DNA of 32,230 bases, from contig JAQVXL010000023.1 of NCBI GenBank assembly GCA_028709235.1, positions 1-32,230 of the forward strand, read 5' to 3'. Below the pieces are notes generated by a model. That model made no database searches and had not been told where the DNA came from. It was given only the letters and a program-made list of their open reading frames with translations. Within the stretch, counting starts at the first letter, position 1. Every line of letters starts with the position of its first letter. A program made the translations under genes and the position numbers. This DNA comes from Desulfotomaculaceae bacterium (GTDB lineage: Bacteria; Bacillota; Desulfotomaculia; Desulfotomaculales; Pelotomaculaceae). Shown piece by piece: positions 25,781 to 32,230 of the stretch.

Positions 25781-27364
25781 ATGCAATCTGTTCAAATTTA
25801 TGATACGACGCTGCGTGACGGCTCACAGGCCGAAGGGATCTCTTTTTCCTGTGAAGATAAGATCAAAATAGCTCAAAATCTGGATAAAATGGGTTTTCAT
25901 TATATTGAAGGCGGCTGGCCGCTTTCCAACCCCAAGGACCATGATTTTTTTACTTTGATGCGGGGGCATAATTTAAAGAACGCGAAATTGGTGGCTTTTG
26001 GCTCGACCCGGAAAGCCGGGATAAAAGCTGAAAACGATGCCAACATAAAGTCCATTTTGGAAACCGGTGTACAGGCGGCGACTATTTTCGGCAAGTCCTG
26101 GGATTTTCATGTGACAAAAGCCCTGCGTATTACCCTCGAAGATAACCTGGATATGATCAGGGATACCATCGCCTGCTTGAAAAGCCGCAGCCTTGAGGTA
26201 ATCTATGATGCCGAGCATTTCTTCGACGCCTGTAAGGCCAATCCGGAATACGCATTGAGTACAATCAAAGCGGCAAAAGAAGGCGGCGCCTCAACCGTTG
26301 TTTTATGCGACACCAACGGCGGTAGTCTGCCTTTAGAAATAAAAGATATAGTGGAGCTGGCGGTGGCAAGACTGGGCATTCCGGTGGGGATCCACGCCCA
26401 CAATGACGCTGATGTGGCCGTAGCCAACTCACTGATAGCAGTGCAGGCCGGCGCCGTGCAGGTGCATGGCACTGTAAACGGGTATGGTGAGAGATGCGGC
26501 AACGCCAACCTCTGCTCCATCATTCCGAATCTTACCCTCAAGTGCGGTTTTGAGACCATCCCCCGGGAAAACATCGCGCACTTAACCGAGATGTCCCACT
26601 TCGTCAGCGAAGTAGCCAATGTCAAACCGAATACCCACCAGCCGTATGTGGGACTCAGCGCCTTTGCCCATAAGGGCGGTGTGCATGTGAGCGCGCTGTT
26701 AAAAGACTCCAGGTCATATGAGCACATAGCGCCGGAGTTGGTGGGCAACCGGCGCCGGGTACTGGTTTCCGAGCTGTCGGGAATTTCCAACCTGCTATAC
26801 AAGTATAAAGAGTTAGACCTCAATATTGATGAACAGAACCAGGAAGGAAAGCGCATTCTAGAAGAGATTAAGGAAATGGAAAACAGGGGCTTTCAGTTCG
26901 AAGGGGCGGAAGGTTCCTTTGAGTTGCTGCTGAGAAAGGCTTATGACGGGTATGTTGAACCTTTTATCCTGGAATCCCTGCGGCTGATAGTGGAAGTCAA
27001 GCAGGACGGTGGCGCGTATTCTGAAGCGATCATCAAAATGAGGGTCGGCGACAAGGTCGTTCATACCGCCGCAGAAGGTAACGGCCCGGTGAACGCGCTG
27101 GATAACGCCCTGAGAAAAGCGTTGGAAAGCTTCTTCCCATGCATCCGCTCCATGCGTCTTACCGACTACAAGGTGAGGGTTATTGATGAAAGTGATGGGA
27201 CAGGAGCAATTGTGCGCGTGCATATTGAGACCGGAGACGGGACCAGGTCATGGGGCACGGTGGGTGTGTCGGAAAACATCATCGAGGCCAGTTGGCAGGC
27301 GCTGGCAGACAGCCTTGCTTTCGGACTATTGAAAGGTGAGAAATATACCGGGGATATGAAGTGA
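25781..27364 (+). CDS. cimA: (R)-citramalate synthase
   Basis: VQIYDTTLRDGSQAEGISFSCEDKIKIAQNLDKMGFHYIEGGWPLSNPKD; 527 aa with C-terminal LeuA_dimer domain, typical of bacterial CimA. Confidence 0.92.
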   Translation: MQSVQIYDTTLRDGSQAEGISFSCEDKIKIAQNLDKMGFHYIEGGWPLSNPKDHDFFTLMRGHNLKNAKLVAFGSTRKAGIKAENDANIKSILETGVQAATIFGKSWDFHVTKALRITLEDNLDMIRDTIACLKSRSLEVIYDAEHFFDACKANPEYALSTIKAAKEGGASTVVLCDTNGGSLPLEIKDIVELAVARLGIPVGIHAHNDADVAVANSLIAVQAGAVQVHGTVNGYGERCGNANLCSIIPNLTLKCGFETIPRENIAHLTEMSHFVSEVANVKPNTHQPYVGLSAFAHKGGVHVSALLKDSRSYEHIAPELVGNRRRVLVSELSGISNLLYKYKELDLNIDEQNQEGKRILEEIKEMENRGFQFEGAEGSFELLLRKAYDGYVEPFILESLRLIVEVKQDGGAYSEAIIKMRVGDKVVHTAAEGNGPVNALDNALRKALESFFPCIRSMRLTDYKVRVIDESDGTGAIVRVHIETGDGTRSWGTVGVSENIIEASWQALADSLAFGLLKGEKYTGDMK

Positions 27365-27408
27365 TTTGATCTCTGACAGCTTTAAACAAATGCAAAGGTT
27401 TTCTGCAG

Positions 27409-27453
27409 GAAACAGCTTCCCGCTTCCCGAATACGGTATAGCGGGTTTTTGTA
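27409..27453 (+). terminator. Possible terminator at the end of the ilv-leu-cimA operon
   Basis: CCCGCT ... AGCGGG followed by TTTTT. Confidence 0.45.
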
Positions 27454-27502
27454 GTATAAACGTAACATAATATCTTTGTCAGCAAGAGGGAGGATTAGAA
27501 TT

Positions 27503-28330
27503 TTGGAGCAGTTCTGGCTCCCAAGTTTCGATTATTTAAAAGCAATTTTGAAGTTAAACCTGAGCAGTGTCTTAGATATCCTGATCGTAGCCTATTTGAT
27601 GTACCGGTTAATGCTGCTGATCAAGGGGACCAGGGCGGTCCAATTGCTCAAGGGCCTTGCTGTTTTGCTGATTATTACCGCCTTTGCCAGCCTGTTTAAC
27701 CTGTACACCATCAACTGGCTGCTCGGCAAATTAATGACTGCGCTGGTAGTGGCCCTGCCGGTCGTATTCCAGCCCGAACTGAGGCGGGCCCTGGAAAAGC
27801 TGGGGCGCGGCGGTATTTCCTCCCTTCCTTCTGCCGCTGATGGCGCCCGGGCTAAAGTCATCGCTGAGATTACCAGGTCAGTCACCGTACTGTCCAAGAA
27901 CAAGATGGGCGGCCTGATCGTTATTGAAAGGGAGACCGGTCTGAAAGAGCATATCGATACCGGTGTCAAGATTGACAGCCTGGTTGCTGCGGAGTTCCTG
28001 GTAAACATTTTTGTGCCGAAAACACCGCTGCACGACGGCGCGGTGATTATCCGGGGGGATCGTGTCGCCGCGGCGGCTTGTTTCCTGCCGTTAAGTGAAA
28101 ACTCTCAGCTTCCCACTGAACTAGGCACCAGGCACAGGGCGGGGATCGGTATCACCGAGCACTCCGACGCGGTGGCGGTTATTGTTTCTGAGGAAACGGG
28201 AACAATTTCACTGGCTGTTGAGGGAGGCCTCTACAGGCGCCTGGATGAACCCGATCTGTCGAAAAGGCTGTCGGAGCTTTTATCTAACCGGTCCGGCCAT
28301 TCGCTGTCATCATTACTGCTCAGGAGGTAG
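27503..28330 (+). CDS. cdaA: Diadenylate cyclase
   Basis: Three N-terminal TM helices; DAC motifs PLHDGAVIIRGD and TRHRAGIGITE. GGGAGGA SD supports TTG start 27503. Confidence 0.95.
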   Translation: MEQFWLPSFDYLKAILKLNLSSVLDILIVAYLMYRLMLLIKGTRAVQLLKGLAVLLIITAFASLFNLYTINWLLGKLMTALVVALPVVFQPELRRALEKLGRGGISSLPSAADGARAKVIAEITRSVTVLSKNKMGGLIVIERETGLKEHIDTGVKIDSLVAAEFLVNIFVPKTPLHDGAVIIRGDRVAAAACFLPLSENSQLPTELGTRHRAGIGITEHSDAVAVIVSEETGTISLAVEGGLYRRLDEPDLSKRLSELLSNRSGHSLSSLLLRR

Positions 28331-28335
28331 ACACA

Positions 28336-29292
28336 TTGGCCCGTTTTAACTGGCGCAACAATTCCTTAATGCTCCTTTCGCTGCTGTTGGCCTTTGTCCT
28401 GTGGCTTTACGTCAGCAACGAGCAGAATCCTCTCCGGGAGAGAGTCTTAACCATAGAACTGGAACAAACCGGCCTTGAACAGGGCTATATCATTTTAGGA
28501 GGTATGCCGGAGAGTGTCACGGTGAAGGTTCAGGGGAACCGCAGCCAGCTGTCCAACCTTGTTCCTGCTGATTTCAAAGCTGTATTAAATATACCGGCGG
28601 GGAAAGCCGGTGATCTGACCCTGCCCGTGCAGGTAAGCACACCAACTGGACTGCGTATAAACCAGGTTACTCCGGATACAGTCAGCCTGACCATAGACAG
28701 TATTACTGAAAAGGAGGTTGCAGTTGCGGTCAGCCTGAGGGGAGCGCCGGGCCAGGGTTTCACTGCGCTGGCTCCTTTTTACCAGCCAAATACAGTGGTT
28801 GCCAGCGGTCCTTCCACGGTAATTGACGGCATCAAACAAGCCACAGCCCTGATAGACATACAGGGAGCTGTGGCAGACGTGGAGCAGGACCTTCAAGTCG
28901 GCGTGGGAGACTCGCAGGTATCACTGAACCCGGATACAGTCAAGGTGATTGTGCCGATTGTAGAAATGGTGCCTGTGAAAACTGTACCGGTCATAATCCA
29001 GGTGACCGGCAACCCTGCCGCCGGCCATAAAGTAAAAAGCTCTGTTGCCGACCCGGTTTCAGTACAGCTTTCCGGGCAGCCGGAGGCTCTCAATACAATC
29101 AGCAGCATCCAAACCGAACTGGTTGATATCACCGGTGCGGACCAAAACCTTACCAGGGAGGTGGCTCTGGCGGTTCCACAGGGATTAGGTGTACAGCCAG
29201 AGCGGGTCCAAGTGCAGGTTGAAGTGGTCAAGGAAGAGGAACCGCCTGCCACACCGCCGGATGACAGCGAGGACACTGAGCCAGAAAATTAA
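28336..29292 (+). CDS. cdaR: YbbR-domain CdaA regulatory protein
   Basis: N-terminal TM (LMLLSLLLAFVLWLYVSNEQNP) and repeated YbbR-like beta domains; located between cdaA and glmM. Confidence 0.92.
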   Translation: MARFNWRNNSLMLLSLLLAFVLWLYVSNEQNPLRERVLTIELEQTGLEQGYIILGGMPESVTVKVQGNRSQLSNLVPADFKAVLNIPAGKAGDLTLPVQVSTPTGLRINQVTPDTVSLTIDSITEKEVAVAVSLRGAPGQGFTALAPFYQPNTVVASGPSTVIDGIKQATALIDIQGAVADVEQDLQVGVGDSQVSLNPDTVKVIVPIVEMVPVKTVPVIIQVTGNPAAGHKVKSSVADPVSVQLSGQPEALNTISSIQTELVDITGADQNLTREVALAVPQGLGVQPERVQVQVEVVKEEEPPATPPDDSEDTEPEN

Positions 29293-29344
29293 ATTGTTGT
29301 TTAAATTACCGGATTTCCGGCTGGGCGCATAGTATAAAGAGTAA

Positions 29345-29373
29345 TTGACAGCCGGAATGTGCAAAGATATAAT
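29345..29373 (+). promoter_or_regulatory. Perfect-consensus sigma-A promoter TTGACA-N17-TATAAT upstream of glmM
   Basis: TTGACA 29345-29350; TATAAT 29368-29373; spacer exactly 17 nt. Confidence 0.85.
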
Positions 29374-29410
29374 GAGTTGTATTTTTTCGTTGTAAGGAGG
29401 CACTTTTTTG

Positions 29411-30748
29411 ATGGGGGCTTTGTTTGGAACTGACGGGGTCAGAGGTGTTGCAAACGGAGATCTGTCACCGGATATAGCTTTTAAGCTCGGCCGGGCTGGG
29501 GCTCATATATTAACCAATTGCTGTTCCACCACACAGATCGTGATCGGCAAGGATACCAGGATTTCCGGCGATATGCTCGAGGCTGCTATGGTGGCCGGCA
29601 TTTGTTCCGCCGGAGTTGACGTTTTGAAAGTCGGGGTATTGCCCACTCCCGCTATAGCCTATTTAACTAGAGATCTGAAAGCAGCCGCCGGGGCAGTGAT
29701 CTCCGCTTCCCACAACCCCGTGGAAGACAACGGGATCAAGTTTTTCGGCGCCAATGGCTATAAGCTCTCCGATGAGATCGAAGCGGAGATTGAGTCCCTG
29801 GTCACAGATAATTGCGCCGGTGTAATGAGTCCTGTCTGTGGAGAAGTCGGGCGGGTTTACGAAGTACATGACGCAGCGGACCGCTATGTTAAGTACGTCT
29901 GCAGCACTATTAACACTGATCTGAAAGGCCTGAAACTTGTGGTTGACTGCGCCAACGGCGCAGCCTGCCAGGTAGCCCCACGCATCTACAGTGAGCTAGG
30001 CGCTGACGTAACGGCAATTTTTAATACACCGGACGGCGTTAACATCAACAGCGGGTGCGGCTCCACTCACCTGGAAGCATTGATGCAGGCTGTTGTCTCT
30101 TCAGGCGCGGATCTGGGCCTGGCCCACGACGGCGACGCCGACCGCGTACTTGCTGTTGACGCCAGGGGTCGGCTGGTAGACGGGGACCAGATCATGGTTA
30201 TCTGCGCGCGCAGTTTAAAGAAGAAAGGCTGTCTGGTGAACAATGCGGCGGTCACAACTGTCATGAGCAACATGGGGTTTCACCTGGCGATGCGCGAGAG
30301 CGGCATCCGGGTGTTGGAAACTAAAGTCGGCGACCGTTATGTGCTGGAGGAACTACTCCGTTCAGGGGCCAGGTTCGGTGGTGAACAGTCCGGACATATC
30401 TTGTTTTTAGACCATAGCACGACCGGAGACGGCATTTTGACCGCGCTGCAGCTCCTCGCTGCGATGAAAGAGGAAGGACAGCCCCTTGACAAGCTGGCAG
30501 ACCAGATGGAGCGCCTGCCGCAGCTGCTGGTGAATGTGCAGGTAAGTGATAAGGACCTGGTGATGAGCAGCCCTGTTCTGGCCGGGACCATTAAGGAAGA
30601 GGAGCAGAAGATGGGCGGCAACGGCCGTATCCTGGTCCGCCCGTCGGGCACGGAGCCCCTGGTGCGGGTAATGGCCGAGGGCAGGGATAAGGAGCAATTG
30701 AAGAAGATTGTTGGCAGGTTGTCGGATTTAATATCAAAGATAGGATAG
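29411..30748 (+). CDS. glmM: Phosphoglucosamine mutase
   Basis: [61 protein letters not shown]. Confidence 0.97.
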   Translation: MGALFGTDGVRGVANGDLSPDIAFKLGRAGAHILTNCCSTTQIVIGKDTRISGDMLEAAMVAGICSAGVDVLKVGVLPTPAIAYLTRDLKAAAGAVISASHNPVEDNGIKFFGANGYKLSDEIEAEIESLVTDNCAGVMSPVCGEVGRVYEVHDAADRYVKYVCSTINTDLKGLKLVVDCANGAACQVAPRIYSELGADVTAIFNTPDGVNINSGCGSTHLEALMQAVVSSGADLGLAHDGDADRVLAVDARGRLVDGDQIMVICARSLKKKGCLVNNAAVTTVMSNMGFHLAMRESGIRVLETKVGDRYVLEELLRSGARFGGEQSGHILFLDHSTTGDGILTALQLLAAMKEEGQPLDKLADQMERLPQLLVNVQVSDKDLVMSSPVLAGTIKEEEQKMGGNGRILVRPSGTEPLVRVMAEGRDKEQLKKIVGRLSDLISKIG

Positions 30749-30846
30749 GCTGCCGGAATAATCCTGCCTGATATATGACTTCTATCGCCGTGGCTTAATA
30801 GCGCCCGGCTTTTTTTATTTCCTGTTGGCAGTATAAAACACTTTCT

Positions 30847-31902
30847 TTACCATATTTTAGTGGCAAACTGAACTAACAGTGCTGTACCAGCTACCGCAAA
30901 CCAACAACAGAGTCCTAATAATATGGGTTTAAAACCACTTGTAATGAGCTCTTTAAGATTGGTATTCAGCCCTATGCCAACCATTGCCGTAACAATAAAG
31001 AACTTGCCGATTGTAACCAGCCAATGAGAAATTTGCACGGGAATACCGGCAAAAGTATTTATTACAGCTATAGCAACAAAGCCGATGATGAACCAGGGGA
31101 AGACCTTTGAAAATCTAAAGGCACCGCCATCCGCCGCGTTTTTGCTTTTTCTTCCGGTATAAATTGCCAGGATAAGGGTGATTGGTACAATCATCATGGT
31201 GCGAGTGAGCTTGACCACTGTAGCATAGGCAAGAGCATTGTTGTTGCCTGCTGCAGCGCTCCATGCTACGCCTGCTGCAACCACAGAGGAGGTATCGTTT
31301 ATTGCTGTTCCTGCCCACATGCCAAATCCGAAATCACTCATGCCAAAAGCATGTCCTAAGGCCGGAAAGATAAATACAGCGACAATATTAAATAGGAAAA
31401 TGGTGGATATTGCATGGGCGACATCTTCATCCCTGGCACGTATTACAGGTGCTGTAGCTGCAATCGCTGAACCACCGCAGATTGATGTGCCCACACCAAT
31501 CAATATGGCCTTCTTTCCTTGAAGCTTTAAGGCTTTGCCGGCAAGGAACGCCGTTAAAAATGAAGCTGATAGGGTAGACAGTATGACAACCAGTGATTGA
31601 CCGCCAACCTTGATCACATTAAACAGGTTCATTTGAAAGCCAAGCAGGATAATTGCATATTGCAGCAGGTTTTTTGTGGTGTACTTAACCCCTGATCCTA
31701 AAGTGTAGTTATTTTGAGAACTTCTGTGATGTAATACAAGATTCTGTAACTGTGGGAAAAGCATAGCTATAGCCATACCAAACAGTATGCCAAAAACCGG
31801 CCCGCCAATAACAGGCAGAAGTCTCCCCAGATACCATGCCAGTGCCGCAATAATTAAACAAAGCAGTAGTCCCGGTCCTACTTCTTGCAGCTTTCTTCTC
31901 AT
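30847..31902 (-). CDS. YeiH family putative sulfate exporter-like membrane protein
   Basis: MRRKLQEVGPGLLLCLIIAALAWYLGRLLPVIGGPVFGILFGM...; GVGTSICGGSAIAATAPVI; WAGTAINDTSSVVAA. AAGGAG SD supports the start at 31902. Confidence 0.88.
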   Translation of the reverse strand: MRRKLQEVGPGLLLCLIIAALAWYLGRLLPVIGGPVFGILFGMAIAMLFPQLQNLVLHHRSSQNNYTLGSGVKYTTKNLLQYAIILLGFQMNLFNVIKVGGQSLVVILSTLSASFLTAFLAGKALKLQGKKAILIGVGTSICGGSAIAATAPVIRARDEDVAHAISTIFLFNIVAVFIFPALGHAFGMSDFGFGMWAGTAINDTSSVVAAGVAWSAAAGNNNALAYATVVKLTRTMMIVPITLILAIYTGRKSKNAADGGAFRFSKVFPWFIIGFVAIAVINTFAGIPVQISHWLVTIGKFFIVTAMVGIGLNTNLKELITSGFKPILLGLCCWFAVAGTALLVQFATKIW

Positions 31903-32062
31903 GTAACCGCTCCTTATGATGTCTATACCGATTATGCCGGTTATGGTCATCCCCTCAGGATCAGATTATTCTTTGCTGACACTATTTTTACCTGCGTGAA
32001 GCGGAAACATAAGCCGCTCAGGCTGCGGCCAATCTGAAATTATTACATTTATTGGTTTTGTC

Positions 32063-32091
32063 TTGAGGCTGTTGAATTATGGTGCTACAAT
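32063..32091 (+). promoter_or_regulatory. Possible sigma-A promoter TTGAGG-N17-TACAAT
   Basis: Spacing and -10 are good, -35 imperfect; upstream of a response regulator start. Confidence 0.4.
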
Positions 32092-32171
32092 GTGATTATT
32101 TACATATTGATTTTTTCGTGGTGGCAGTTGCTTATGTTTATCACCAAAAATTAATTGCGGAAGTGACATAA

Positions 32172-32230
32172 ATGTATAGAATTTTACTAATTGAAGACGA
32201 TCTTAGCCTGATTGACGGATTGGAGTTCTC
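32172..32230 (+). CDS. Response regulator, N-terminal fragment (truncated by window end)
   Basis: MYRILLIEDDLSLIDGLEF...; receiver-domain acidic pocket EDD. Confidence 0.7.
   Translation, partial: MYRILLIEDDLSLIDGLEF

Noticed and set aside
26203-26856. 217-aa minus-strand ORF opposite cimA
   Set aside because: Shadow ORF of a well-supported gene; no recognisable domain.

Overview
The window looks like a chromosomal stretch from a spore-forming Peptococcaceae-type Firmicute (Pelotomaculum/Desulfotomaculum-like). That placement is inferred from gene content; no search was run. From left to right: a decayed B12-binding/radical SAM-type gene; a DUF2953 (YtfI-like) gene split at an A8 tract, followed by gerW/ytfJ; a very short promoter-peptide-terminator unit (28 aa); a small single-TM protein and argH; a NarI-like membrane subunit plus HdrD/DsrK-like Fe-S protein pair; a soluble five-PAS histidine kinase; a two-domain Pnkp-like kinase-phosphatase lacking a ligase domain; a HelD-type helicase; a decayed glutaredoxin gene between two related hairpins; and two probable spore proteins, one with a perfect 18-bp tandem repeat. 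The main operon is a T-box-controlled branched-chain amino acid operon (ilvE-ilvB1-ilvN-ilvC-ilvB2-leuA-leuC-leuD-leuB-cimA). It is followed by cdaA-cdaR-glmM, a YeiH-family transporter and the start of a response regulator. Best items for follow-up: the 28-aa peptide unit, the second AHAS large subunit with Leu in place of the specificity Trp, the acidic cofactor loop in IlvC, the REP/RAYT-like palindromes (one inside the leu operon), the ligase-less Pnkp, and the homopolymer frameshifts. No CRISPR array, rRNA or tRNA was recognised.
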